The notes below the pieces were generated by a model that was not told the DNA's origin, did no database searches, and saw only the letters and a program-made list of their open reading frames with translations. The position numbers were made by a program, and so were the translations under genes. A DNA stretch of 64,000 bases from Capitella teleta (lineage: Eukaryota; Annelida; Polychaeta; Capitellidae): positions 154,077 through 218,076 of the forward strand of contig KB294939.1 in the NCBI GenBank assembly GCA_000328365.1, written 5' to 3'. The first letter of the stretch is position 1. Each line of letters begins with the position of its first letter. Of the stretch, positions 12,703-25,333 are shown in pieces.

Positions 12703-15700
12703 GTGGGTGCTGCTACTGTTGTCTGCTGTGTTAATCGCCTTTGCCTGCATGCACGATCAATCTGAATCTCTTAATCCTTCTCGATCTATATTCACGCGTT
12801 AATATGAAGGGTGTGTGACGCAATTGAATGCCTCTAATGACAGCTATTGTGTAGGACGTCGTCATGGTGATGGCCTTTGACCCTCACTCGCATCAATGTC
12901 ATTGTGCCGAGAAGAGCGAGGAGAACCTGCGTGCGAAGCACCCAGATGGCCTCTTTTGTGTCCTCTCTTATACCCTGTATTCATCCGAAATGCCTCCTTC
13001 GCCGACGTCGACTATCTCGGCCAATGACGCACTGCAACCCTGAACACCCCCTCCCCCCTCTTCCCCCTCCTGGTTCCCGCGCTCCGTCCGTCGCGTTGAG
13101 AGGCAAAGAGTCTCGATTTCGAGTTTGTTTTCTCTATGCCTTTGGTCGATTGCGGTGTTGGTAGCCATGAAATGCGGCGCTGCTATGGAACAAATAAGCA
13201 ATCCCGCGCGGCAGCAATCACAACACCATTGAGCGGGGCCCTTGTGTTTAACATTGCTCGCATCGCGATCAACGTGCCGACAACTTCTCCACTTGAGTTA
13301 CACCCCTCGTGGGTAATCGTTGCTGCTGCTACAGGCTACATACAGACCAGGATTTCACGCACTTTTGACAGAAATATATAAATTATCCAGTGAAACACTT
13401 TCACCTGGAGGCATTTTTTTTTCTCCTGCTCTGATCTTCGCCGGCTTGATTTTTGGGGTGAAGGCGTCGAGATGGGCAATTAGAGATCCCGCGGCTCCTC
13501 CGCGCCCAATAAATCAGCGGGATTCTTTTGGCCCTAATTCCGCTGCCTTGTTCCAGGTTTCTCATTACGTCTGCTGAAGTTTCTCTGTAAGACTAAAATG
13601 ATGCAGACTTAGAGGTCATGATAGTTGTGACCTTGGTATTCAGGGCAGCGTTGTCAATTACGGTATGCCGTATTAACCACAAAGCTAGTTAGCACACCGG
13701 TCATTAAAACTAGTAATCATCATTTTGACGACGTCACGCTTCTCCTTCGTACGGATCGTGACGTAAGAGCCTCTGTTTCGTCCCGGACCGTCGCCATTGA
13801 TTTTCACTCTATGTTTTACAAGGACCTAATCCCGCTCCGAGCCACTCGCCGATCCCGGGATTTGCGGCCGAGTAGAAAGAAGTAGCGTTGGCGCTTATAG
13901 TTGGATGCATGCGAACGGCCGGGGTGGACGTTGAGGCGGTCTTCCTTGGCTGCTGACCGATACGTTGTAGGGCTACGTTGAATTGTTGATGAGCATTCAA
14001 TCTGACATCATGCAACCGCCCTCACATGCATAATGCTTTATGACCCGCATTCGAGCATTGTACAAGCAAATCGCTTTCAATATTGTTAACTTTATTAACT
14101 CGCTTCCATTGTCGGCGTCTAATTCAACTGATTCTCTTGGGCGCAGCAGTGGTCACTATAGTGGTCAGTCCATTTGCTGAGTCTTTTAAGACCCGGTGTC
14201 CTTTGCCGGTCCGATCGTAATTGTGGTCTGCATTGACGGGTGACGCAACTCGTTCCATTGCGGGCTGTGCAGTCAGCCAATGCCCCCGAGACTGTTGCTG
14301 CCGCTGTGGCCCCGGGGCCGTTATGCCGCATCGATCTGCACCACTTTCGGCATTCCTTCGCAGTACACACGTCGACATTCGCGTCGTCGTTACGGCCTCA
14401 TTCTTCTTGCGATGTCGTCAGCCTGACGTCTGATTGGCATGGCGCTGCTATCGGCCGGCACAAGGCCCTCTCGCTGCGCCTCCGTGATCGCGCCGTGATT
14501 ACTGCTCCTCCTCCTCTTCTTCCCCATGCAGCCCTCCTGACCCCCTCGCCCCTTCCTTCGGGCCTCGGGAAGCGAGGGGAAGTGGCTGAGTCGCCGTCTC
14601 CGCTTGCTTACTCCATCGGATCCGGTCCCCCGCGGCAATAATGCATTGGTGTCAATCGTAGCACTTCGACCGTCGTGTATACTCCTCAAATCGGACGTCG
14701 AATCCTCATCGTTATAATATTAGTGAACGCTGCAAACGCAGATTAAACGAAAAGCTGTACGTATAACTTTTGCTAAAGTCAAAAATGCGAGTACCCGCTG
14801 CCTGTGGATCACCAATTACGGCGTCCAATTAAGGACCCTGGGGTTTCTACCGGGGGCATTGTCAGGGATCTGCATTTCAGCAGCTGCTTTGTGACATTGT
14901 GAGCAAAAACATCTCCGCTCCCCTGCGCCGCATTATTTATCGTCTGCGGGGGGGAGGGGGTGGTCTGCATATCGCATGCGGCGGGGACATAATAAATGTG
15001 CTGTACATCTTTGTGATTAACAGATAATCTGATCAGCGTACTATACGTGCGATTGGTATACGCATGCGTGGCGACGTCACAGATCAGTTTCGCGGGGGCT
15101 GATTAGGCAGGATCGGTCGCACGGGCATGAGAACAAGGGGGCTTAGTAGCTGAGTGCACCTCACCGCCGTTTTGCTCTCACAGCCTGATGAACTCTTATG
15201 CTGCTCGTTGTGGATGCGTGCTGTCGCTGGGAGCAACATCTGAATTCGAGATTGACTCCTTCGCTGAGCAGTGCATCGTCGTCTCCTCATAAAATTCTTT
15301 GCTCGTTGTTCTGTGCGATGCGTAGTTGTTTGCCGTGCGGTCCTCATGGGACGAGACTCGTTCTTAGTCCGTTATTGATTCGCGGCGAAATTGAACCATG
15401 TATCATTTGCTTATGCAGCTGGCGTCATTCCTGTGCTCCTGTAGGACGGCTACTGGAGCCTCGCGAGCAGATGTCCAATTTAAAGAACTGTCGGCCGGGG
15501 ATCGCTCGTACGGCTCGCTTCTATTCATGTGCTGACCACTGATTCCCTGGTGGGCATAGAATTAGCGGCGCATGAATACTGGATGCTGGCCGAGTGCTGC
15601 CGCATCTTGTCGACTTGTCGCCGCGCATTGTTTTCACCTCACAGAAAGTGCATTATTTATGAGAGCTCTTACATAACGCCGTGGACAGCGTGTCCCCATT

Positions 15701-18700
15701 CCCGTGTCGAAATGCGTGCCTAGTCGTCATTGATTACGGCCCCCCATGTGAGTCAATCGATGCCTCTTGGGTGGTCGGAGCAGCTCCTCCCGCCTTGTCT
15801 GTTGCTCCATTCACCCCCCCCCCCCTCCTGCAGCAGTCGACCGTGTCGCCCCTTTTTTCTCACGTGCCCCCGCTCGCTCTTACCCTCGGCGCTATCGATC
15901 CATCGTGCAGCGACCAAATATTGTTCTATCGAATTCTGCCCCTTTGAATTCACCGTGAATCCATCTTCGGCGTTGCATGCATGCTACGCTTTGGTATATT
16001 TGTTGCCATAGCAACAAGCGTCTCCCATGACGACGGTTCATTCCGTCATCGCGTGATGATAAGCGGCTTAATCCAGCGCTCGATTTATTCACGCCTGATT
16101 TTTGCTCTTGATATCTCTCCCCCCCCTTCCCCCCTCCTCAGACTTCCCCTTCTCAGACTTCGTTCCTTTGATTATGGTGTATAGGGTTTCATTCCGTCGC
16201 GGTCATCCACCCCCTTGGCTGATTCGCAGCCTAATTGGCCCCCTTCCCTGGTCATTATCCACTCTGGTCGTTGCCATGCCTGTACGCAATAATTATACGC
16301 CCGTGTACTGCATGGATATGACGACGCCGTTCGCTGTAATCGACTGATGCGAATGCTGCCTCCTTTCTCGCTTGCTGCCCTCGCGATATCATAAAGTGCG
16401 CACTGCAGATCCAACGGCGCCTTTGCCCGATTTCCATATTCGGAATTGCTCCTTTTGGTCCGCTCGCCCGCAGGGACAGCTCCGCGGATCCTTGGTTCCG
16501 TTGGAAGATAATCTTTCTTGTTTTTCTTCTTGTTTTTTTCTTACACTCGGCCATTTCCTTTTTTTGTGCTTTACGACCTGTGAGCCTTTTGCGTTGGCCG
16601 TTTGCAGCGTCATCATCTGTTGAGGTCATTTCTCTGCCTCGCTTCATCATCGAGTTAAGCCGCGTTTCATATGCACGCGGCCGCTGCACCAGACGTCGGC
16701 GCATGCGTCAACGGGGCTTCATTGCAATTTGGCGCGTTAAGTCCGCAGGAAATGAGGCGATTTCGACCGGATCGCTCATCCGTCTCTCGGGTCGTCTCTC
16801 CATTCCCGAAGTCTATGTTGCATCGCCGTGCATGTACGACTGTTGCCATGGCTCCGGACGGTGCCTGCATCGGAATGCCGTCGGCATCTCGACTGATGGG
16901 CACTGGGCTCTCGCGATGGTCGCTTATGCGGATCTGCCTGCAATACGGAATGTCTGATCATGTGTGTGAAACTACTCCTTTTGGGCCCGGAGTGCGTGGT
17001 TCGCATGCAGCCTCTCTTTGCTGCCTGCAGGGCATCCGACAGGAGGAGGATCTCATGCAGCATGACGGATGGGGCCTCCACCTGTTCCGGCTCCGCAAAG
17101 TGCTGCTTTCGAAATGGCAGCGATGACAAGCGAACTTTCCTCGCCCGCAACCAACTTCATGTATCAAAACATAAACGCATCATTTCCTAGAATAGACCGC
17201 GTGGGGATCGAATCGGCGATGAGCGATGCGGCTCCGTCTCCTATAAGCGCATTAACCGTCGGCATATACGCACAAGTAATGCGCGTTCAATCGAATCTCG
17301 TGTGCAGCGTGCGTGTACATGGTTATACACTGTTGGCTGAACTGGTTGCATCCGAAACCTCGTTAATTAGCTAATAATATCAGCGCTGCTTAATGAAGAC
17401 GAAGCGCTGTATGCATGACGGGGGTTGGGGAGGTTGGCCGCCTCAAGTGATCGCAGCGCAGACAGGGCAGCGAGCGGTGTAGTTGCAAAATGAAAGCGAC
17501 GTTTCAATTAGCCGGACTGTCTTGCGTCGCATGAAGACTGAGCGGCGGCTGCATGTTTATGACTGGGGGGTTGGCCGCAGAGGAGGCCTTATCCGCCCCA
17601 GATGCTGCTGCTGCTGCTGCCTCGGCCCTAATTGAGCGCCATTGCTCATTCTTATCTGTGCCGCTGGTTTTGTTTCCGCTTGCACGACGTCCGAACTGGC
17701 GCCATCTCAGCTGTTGCGTCGTTCTCTCTGTTCGTTTTCTCCTCTCGCTTCAGCCAATCACGCCATATGCCCGTTGTACATGGCTGCAATGGCATCGCAG
17801 GCAATCGGTGGCGATTCGGCAAATGAGGGTTTAAATATGCATGCGATTCTGCGCCTCGGTCCATCTGCGGCGTATTGGGGCGGCATGCCATCCGCCCATT
17901 GCCAACAGCAGCGTTTGGTGCGGCAATTTGTCGCCTGCAGTCTTCTCGGCCCCCCACCCCCCCCACCCCTCTCATCTGCATACGTAGGCGCCTTCTGTCG
18001 AATTTGAGCCCTCCGGAAGCCGTCTGCGTTGCATAGCAACCGCTAGGAAAGAATTAATTACATTGAAATAGGGCGAAATTATTCATTTTTATCGACCCGC
18101 TGATGCACAATGAACAAGCGATCCCTGAGGCTCGATGCGTCTTACGGACATGAACTGTTTGTTGTCCGTGCTGATAATCTTGTTTCTCTTTTGCAGAGCA
18201 TGTGCGCAAAGTTGAGCCTGACTCCGAGGAAGTGGCCGGCATCAATGAGATGCTGGAGAAGTCTTTCCTCGATGAGAAGTTTGAGTGTCGGTGGAAGCCA
18301 GCGTGCTTTCACCAGGTGGAGAACAAAACCCTACAGGCGGATTTTGATGGTGAGTATCCTGATCTGGGTGAGCCAGGATGAAACTGCCTCTTGTTCACAG
18401 AGAAGAAGCAGGACCTCCTGATCCGTGGCAGGAAGCCCTCAGAGCTGGAGGAGTACTACGGCTTCTTCGTGGACAACAACCCTGCAGCTGTGGACCTCAT
18501 CTGCAGTATCGGAGTGCAAGCGAGAGACTCTGAGTACAACGCCCTTGGTTACAACCGCATGGGCATCTACGTGTGTAAGCATGCCGACGTGTGCCTGCAG
18601 CACGCCCTCGTCAAGTACTCTGGATCACCGTGCATTCGCCTGGTCGTCTGTAAGTACCTGATGGGGCGCCACACCAAAGCAATCCCTCGCGTAGCTTCCG

Positions 18701-19815
18701 CCTCTGAGTTCATTGAGCCAACGCAGGGATTTGACTCGCACGTGTCGGTGATTCCTCCGTCTAGTCAGGACTCGCTTCAGAACCAGTTTGACCGGTCTCA
18801 GGTAGGTCAGCAACCTCTTGAACTCCTGCTCTGATGATGTGCATCGCAGGTGTTTTTGTTTGAAATCAACAAACTGCTGCAGCCGTCCATCCGCCCGCGT
18901 CAGCTGTTGCCGCTGGCGGTCGTGTCGTTCACTCAGAATGGAGAATACCATCCGTCTGTTGACGCGGAGGCCACTAGCGCTGAGAAGCTGGCCAACAACC
19001 CCCGTCTGCAGCACATCATCAACGCCATCAATTCCAAGGATGAGGTGGGGTCGCCTGGGCCCCCAGGCAGCGCAGGCAGCAGCCCCCCCGCCCCGGCCTC
19101 TCCTGCCTCCGCAACTCCACCCGCCATGCAGCAGCCTCAGTTATCAGTCACGCCTGAAGTGACCACCGTCATACAGCAAATCAACGCCAAACTGGACGGG
19201 AGCCACGACTTCCGGCCGCGTGAACTGCCCGCCTCGTCCAGCTCCCCTTTCCCGCACCACTCCCTGCTGAGCCCTGCTGCTGCCCAGCCCCCTCCCATGG
19301 CGCCTGTGCCCATATCTCTGCCCCAGATGAGCTTCTTGGGAGGCAACCCCATGCCAGCCCCTGCCTCACTGATGGGCAACATGAACTTCTTGAAGGGCTT
19401 GCCCTCCATGCAGAGCATGCCTTCCATGCAGACCCTCCCCGCAGGCAGCCTCCTCGGCTCCCCCTACCCCTTTGCCTCCGCACGGACTCTTCCCCAAATG
19501 ACAACGCGGTCCTTGACCCCTGAGATGGCGGCTGCAATGTCACACGCCGCCTACTTCCCCAACAGCACAGCCGGCCTGATGGGCGCGGCCAGTCCGCTGG
19601 CTGCCTCATCGGTGCCGTCCTCGCTGATGAGTGCCGCTCCGATGCTACCTGCCACTGCTGCTGCTCCCTTTATGTACCACGCGATGGACACCTCAGCCCA
19701 ACTGCTGATGAAGCCAATGCTGTACTCACAACCAGCGGCGCCTGTTCTCAATACTCTGAAACGCCCGCTGCAGAGCTCTGACCTGGTGCCTGACAAGCGA
19801 GTCAAGTACTACTGA
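12594..19815 (+). CDS. TASOR-like protein with DUF3715 (pseudo-PARP) domain, 4 exons
   Basis: Four exons are read: 12594-12702, 18197-18349, 18401-18801 and 18850-19815. All junctions are GT-AG, the phases agree (1, 1, 0), and the total of 1629 bases is a whole number of codons (542 residues plus stop). Residues about 45-250 match the N-terminal DUF3715 domain of TASOR, TASOR2 and TEX15. Landmarks are a pattern like EMLEKSFLD, then GRKPSELEEYYGFF, then MGIYVCKHADVC, then RPRQLLPLAVVSF. In vertebrates TASOR scaffolds the HUSH silencing complex in the nucleus, and its PARP-like domain lacks catalysis. Here the protein stops about 290 residues after the domain, in a Pro/Ala/Ser/Met-rich tail ending in basic KRP and DKRVKYY. 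The SPOC and later regions of human TASOR (about 1670 residues) are not present in this exon set. Family membership is seen in the sequence; a silencing role is inference. Exon 1 is the least certain part. Confidence 0.82.
12703..18196 (+). other. Long CpG-rich first intron of the TASOR-like gene (inferred)
   Basis: About 5.5 kb of CpG-dense DNA without a convincing exon. Many chance open frames occur here because stop codons are rare in GC-rich sequence. They do not share a frame, have no recognisable domains and overlap on both strands. Motifs seen include a perfect RFX X-box (GTTGCCATAGCAAC at 16002-16015) and a half-matching one near 18028. Cis-regulatory content is likely but inferred. 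If exon 1 is wrong, this is simply the upstream flank. Confidence 0.4.
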
Positions 19816-22800
19816 GGTCACTATCAGCAGTATCACTGCCCACTTTCAGCCCCCCCTCCCCTCTCCCAGACAGCGCATCACCACGCCCCCTGGTCATCAT
19901 TCTGTTCGTCATCATCATTCTGCTCAATGCTGGTGGTCATTTTCCGGTCATCTTTCTGGTCATTTCCTCCCGATCTCTTCGCACTTGTTTCTCTGCGATT
20001 TCTCCATCATCCACCTGCGTCCTGATAATTGTGATGAATTTCAAAGCAGTATTCAACAGAGGAAAAAGAAGCGGTTTCAAGTACTTGCTTTTGCAAATGA
20101 TTATCCCCATTGTTAATTGATTTTTTGTCAATTAATTATCTGACGTTTAACCTTATTCGTATAATTTTTTCAACATCTTGATCCTTGACGTGTTCATGAT
20201 GTGGTCGAAACTAAATATGCAATGATCTTCAGTTTATTTTAAAAAATTTATTTCGGCAATCGCGATTGTATTCTTCAGTTTCCAAACCAATCCATAGCAA
20301 ACCGATTTTATGGGCAACAGGCCTATCACTTGTTCACGATTTGCACTTAAAATCAAAAATCATTGAGTTCACCTTTTTTCTTTTTTTTTTTTCTTTTTTT
20401 TTTCTCTGCTAGCTATATACTATGGTGTTTTTTGTTTTAGCATTTTTTCTCTTGCATTTAACTTCAACCTTTGTCTAGTCCCGACACGCTTTGCCGATCT
20501 ACTGCCCAATGTATAATTATGATATTAGTCTCGAGGAAAAGTTATAACATACACAGAATCTCTCAATTGTTCATTTAATATGATATTTCCTTACTTTTTG
20601 TGTGTGCATATTTTCACCAGACCTGATCTTATCCAGTTTTATTTATTTTTTTCATTTTCAGTACGTAAAAAACCTTACATTCCATTTTGTTATGTATGCA
20701 GAACTTTTTTTTTTTTTTTTTCATTCATATTCAAGATCTCATTTTGAGCAGTTTATCGCAAAGATAAGTAAGTCCCAGACTACTGTTTACATTGATACTG
20801 TGCCTAGATCATCCTATCTTATAATGTATTGTTGACTCTTTGCTTATTAACCCTTTGAATGTTTAACTTATGTCCACTCTTAATGATATTTGTTATAATC
20901 TCATATTATATTAAAAACAAAATCAAACCTTAAAACTCGAGAAAAAAAAAAACTTTTAAAATAATAAACGAGCATTTTAATCCAAGCAAAATTCTTATAT
21001 TTCGGATCTTTTGAAGTCCTTTTTTTTTTTCTCTCTCTCTTTTCTTCTCTTCACTTGGTCATCTCTGCTGTAATAGGAGGTCTTATTATTGTATTTACCA
21101 TTTTTCTCGTGTATAGTCGTGGCTTATTTGTCCCCCTCACTTATTCTCTCTCCTTGCACTTTGTGGTTTTGTTTCACTGAGATAATGTACTGGATATTAT
21201 TATTGTGTTATTTTGAAATAGTCACAAAACCTTATTTTATTTTATTTTCTTCATTTTTTTTCTTATCTCCGAGAGAAGTCAAAATGCATATTTCAGGAAC
21301 TTTTTTTTTTTTTTTTTTTTTTTTTCTCCTCTCTCTCACCAATTATAATTATGACTCCCTTTATTGTTTGTAGTTCATCTGGTCATTGATTTAAACCGGT
21401 TTTTGGAAGCTTCATGAGAACGAAAAGAATGAGTGGTTTCTCTCAATGTATTTTCAGTTCATACACCTTCATTTGGGTTTATTATTTTCAGTTTTCTTCT
21501 TCTTAACCGTTTATTGTCGTCGTCTTGATGCAAGAAAAATAAATTTCAGCTTTAGATGCAAATGTGGGATTTTTTCTCTCTTTTTCAGTTGGTCAGAATT
21601 AATTGTTCTTATTTTCATTTTCAACGTTGTCAAAACCCGGCTTTTTGAACAAAATATTTGGAGAAATTGTCATTATTTCTCTCATCTGTTTTTCTCCTCA
21701 TTTTTTATCTGAACACTCACGTGGCTGTTTGATATGTTAAGTATTTTTTATCGTTTAATATTTTAGTTCACAAATTACCTTCCAGATCCGGAGACCGGAA
21801 GAAATCAGCTTTGTCTTTTGCAAAAATAATTACGTGATTCTCCTGTTTCAATGCCAGCAGCATCTGATGGAAAGCGAGATCGAAGACCTATGAGCAATTA
21901 CGCGGTCGTGAATGGTGTTGGCCTTGACTCTGTGCTCCATTAATATCCTCTCGGCATTGTGGGATCAATGGGATGTCTATGCTTATCACCATGTTGGCCT
22001 ATTGCCGTGTAACCCCACTTGTAAGGAGACATAGCTCAAACGCCTACAACAATAGACTCGTCGTTTGCTTTATCACATTACTAAATTAGGAATGAGCTTC
22101 ATGGATCCTTGGAGTCCCTCCAGCGCCTTCATATTGTGCTTTACTGAGCCTCTTTTCTGCTGTTATCCTGAGCAGGAATTTCTAGCATAAGGAATCGGGG
22201 TAAATTTCCGTATGTCTCTGGGTTTCCTCTGTGCACGTATGCGTATAAGTGACCAATATCCAATCAGTGTTTTACTAGTGTATTTATTGCTCGACAGGTA
22301 AAAACCGTGTATACATATGTATATGTAATGGAAAATGCTTCCGTAGTAATATTCCCTTATAATTTTGTTGGATTGAGAACAAATAACTGAAATGGTATAT
22401 GCATGGTACGAATTGGTAAGTAGGTATATGAAAAAGCGAACCCACATTGTTTCAAATAAACGATCTAGTCCAAGAATTTATAACAAGGGACGGCAACCAG
22501 CATAACCTTCAGTCTCACGCGCACTCGATAGATGACAACACAGGTCCTAATCACTGCAACTGAGCGTCATGAGGCTCTTTTATTTCACGCTCGCAAATAC
22601 TTGCCAGAAATCAATAACTCCTCATTAGACTCATCATGGATGGTATATGCAGGGTGGGCCAAAGGTAGTGTAATATTTACTCCATGTTAACGATTTCAGT
22701 TAGTCTTAATATGTCATGACGCCATGCCTATCATTTCTATTCATATTTCATCGATATTAATTGATGCCGTTTTTCTCAAGCGTTAGTGCATCCAACATTC

Positions 22801-24717
22801 AGAGATATTTTCACTTTTGGTGGAAAACATGGGCCGGAACATGGATAGTTATCATTGATCGCATAAGATTAGTTCCACAAGATGTAACCGAGGATCCTGC
22901 TGTTTCCTCGGCTACATAACGAGTGATTTACCCCCTTGGACGAACCTGAAATTGGCCAGTGCTCGGGCTCTCATTACTGAGCATTATGATTCGACTTCAT
23001 ATTCGTAAGCTATCCTGAATACAGTGTATAAAATGTATCAAATTTACCTTAACTCAGCTTCGTAAACCTAACTTTCGCGACGTTTTTGTTAATTTCTTAA
23101 GTTAATTAATTTAATTTGCTTCATTAAATTAGGTAAATAGAAGATGCCGCGTAGATGACCTTGAACCCGATTTTGATTTATGTTCCTTCTGAAACAAGAA
23201 TCATAACGTCCAGCCTTCTTGATCCGGAGCACTGGCCATTGTGAGGCTTCACCCAAGGAGCCTGGGTGCATGCATCTCTTGCTCGCATACGGGCGGATTT
23301 GGCACAAATAAAGCACTGCTTTCGCACTATTCTCTTATTTGAGAGTACTGTTGTTTTGAGTTTAGCATTAATGTTTTATTTTTTTGTACATCGAAGCACT
23401 ATGCAACAGATGGCATTTCTTTTTACTCGTTCACGGACTCATCTTATCGTGTGTCAAATGTAGCAAAGATTTCCTCCGATGACGCCATGCATGGATGATA
23501 AAAATGGTTGCACGTCAGCATTTGCCTTTATGAGTTTGAGAAATTGATGGCTGCCAGTTTCACGGAAATGATCAGATGATAACTCATATTGGCTTTGATT
23601 TACGGAAGATGCGTACATCACTCCTCTTCGCCAAACAAAGTTTCATTATGACTTTGATGAGTTTCAATAGAATTTAGTTGCCACCTCAAATCATGGATAT
23701 ATGTATAACGACGTAAGGCACGTTATACGAGATTCGTTTTGATCTGCTGTATTAAATGGCTCTTATAATATATAGGAGGGTCCGAGCAATGAATTGTGAC
23801 AAGAGTCATTGAGGTGATCACGATAGAATGACATAAGGTGAAGTGACTGGAGACGAGATGAGTCGTTACAGATATATCCCAAGAGGCTTTTGGCTCAAAC
23901 AAACGATGACCGTTGAGTTTGGTTCGGATTGGAGCGTGAACAAAGATGCGAAATTAAATTCACAATTCGGCTCTTTGACTCACCTGCAGTGTGCCCATTA
24001 CTCAAAGTATACCCGTTAATATATATTAATGTACGCTTGATTACGTTGGAACAAAGATCAGTCTTGTATGTGGGACCTATATCCCGCAGTTTTATTATAG
24101 AGAAAGTTACCTCTGATGCAGTGGCGTAACCCGGCGGACGAGGGGGGGGGGGAGCCGGGGACGCCCTCCGGTAGAGGTTTCTTGTGCCCCGATAAATGAG
24201 CAAATGAATGATTAACACCGCTCTAGGGAATAACTTACGATGTGTGGCAGAAACTCTTCGCTGATTTTAAATTAAACACAGGAAAAGATATTATAACAAC
24301 AAAAATTAAATATTCCGAGGACATTGTCTGTGCTGCATATTGCATTTTAGAGCTTATGAGACTGGGGTATTTGAGTTCAGCACTAAATTGTACAAAATGC
24401 ACAGCTTCATCCTTTTTATTATGCACAAAGCCTGAATCGTCACAAACCACTGTTATCATTAAAGTTGACTTTGTTGCTATTATTATTATTATTGTTATTT
24501 CTTTATTTACCTTTTCTGTTCATTCTATAATGTCAATGCTTAATTGCGATTGGATTAAATTATATATATTTTTTTCTCTCTCTCTCTCTTCAAATTTCCA
24601 TCTTTTTCACACGCATATTCCTGCTAGACGCAAAAATCTACATGCTAATTTGAGTGCAGTCGTACACATGCCAAAACTCCTCCTCCGCCATCACATGCTT
24701 AATTAGCTGTCTTAATT
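19816..24717. other. 3' flank of the TASOR-like gene and AT-rich intergenic DNA
   Basis: The CpG-rich domain ends just after the stop codon. The next 2 kb are T-rich on the plus strand, with many poly-T tracts (one of about 25 T at 21301). Possible AATAAA signals lie at 20963 and 21538, so the 3' UTR could be long. From 22 to 24.7 kb no gene is recognised. An open frame at 24242-24706 is partly low-complexity Ile/Val and is not convincing. Confidence 0.4.
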
Positions 24718-24820
24718 AAGCGCCGTTCACATATGTGCGTGCGGTCCGTGCGTGCGGGAAACGCACGCACGTATCGTACGGCCCGCAAATGCGTAATATT
24801 ATATTATGTGAACGGCGCTT
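24718..24820. mobile_element. 103-base quasi-palindromic MITE-like element
   Basis: Perfect 16-base inverted ends (AAGCGCCGTTCACATA and its complement at 24805-24820) enclose a second perfect inverted repeat, CGTGCGTGCG with CGCACGCACG around a GGAAA loop. The whole unit can fold into a long hairpin. It is strikingly CG-rich inside AT-rich DNA. No target-site duplication is clear, so the superfamily is open. Confidence 0.55.
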
Positions 24821-24975
24821 TTATCACCTTGCGCAGAAAAAAAAAAATAAAAAAAAATAAAAAATAAAAATGACAAAGATGCTCAAACATAAAAGCCAAA
24901 GAATCAAGAGCGACTCATTGAAAAGTTTGACTGTTTTACTTTTACATAATTATCAAGAATATATTAAAATTCCGA

Positions 24976-25333
24976 GTTCGGGTTTTGGGTAGACTCGGTT
25001 TACAGAGTAAACTTATGTAAGAACACCCATTTTTACCCATTTTTTCCAGAAATTTATACTTTAAGTGTTTTATTCAAGATCACAGAGTGGAATCAAATAT
25101 TACCACACATTTAAAGGAAACTACAATGGGAAATTAATCAGAAACAAAGGAATTCACACCAAATTAAACTAAAAATGAAAATAACAAATAGCACATAATA
25201 ATTAATTTAATACATAAACTTACTTCTTAACACAAAAGTCTCTCGACCGGAGTCCCGCACATGCAGAGGGCTGCTGTCAAGCCTCACGGAGCTTGACGTC
25301 CGGAGCTCGGCTCTCTTCCAAAACTAAACTTTA
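24976..25333. repeat. Dispersed repeat, copy 2
   Basis: Second copy of the repeat at 4057-4398. It has extra sequence near its start (about 25022-25066) and scattered substitutions. The long shared tract AATTCACACCAAATTAAACT identifies the pair. It lies just after the small palindromic element at 24718-24820 and a poly-A-rich stretch. Confidence 0.75.

Noticed and set aside
16671-17126. Overlapping 120-150-codon frames on both strands in the long intron
   Set aside because: Same cause: GC-rich composition. No recognisable domain, and several frames of similar length compete.
18625-19427. Minus-strand frames under the TASOR-like exons
   Set aside because: Shadows of the plus-strand coding sequence.
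24242-24706. 154-codon plus-strand frame
   Set aside because: The first 60 residues look plausible, but the rest is simple-sequence Ile/Val and Ser/Leu, and no splice partner was found.
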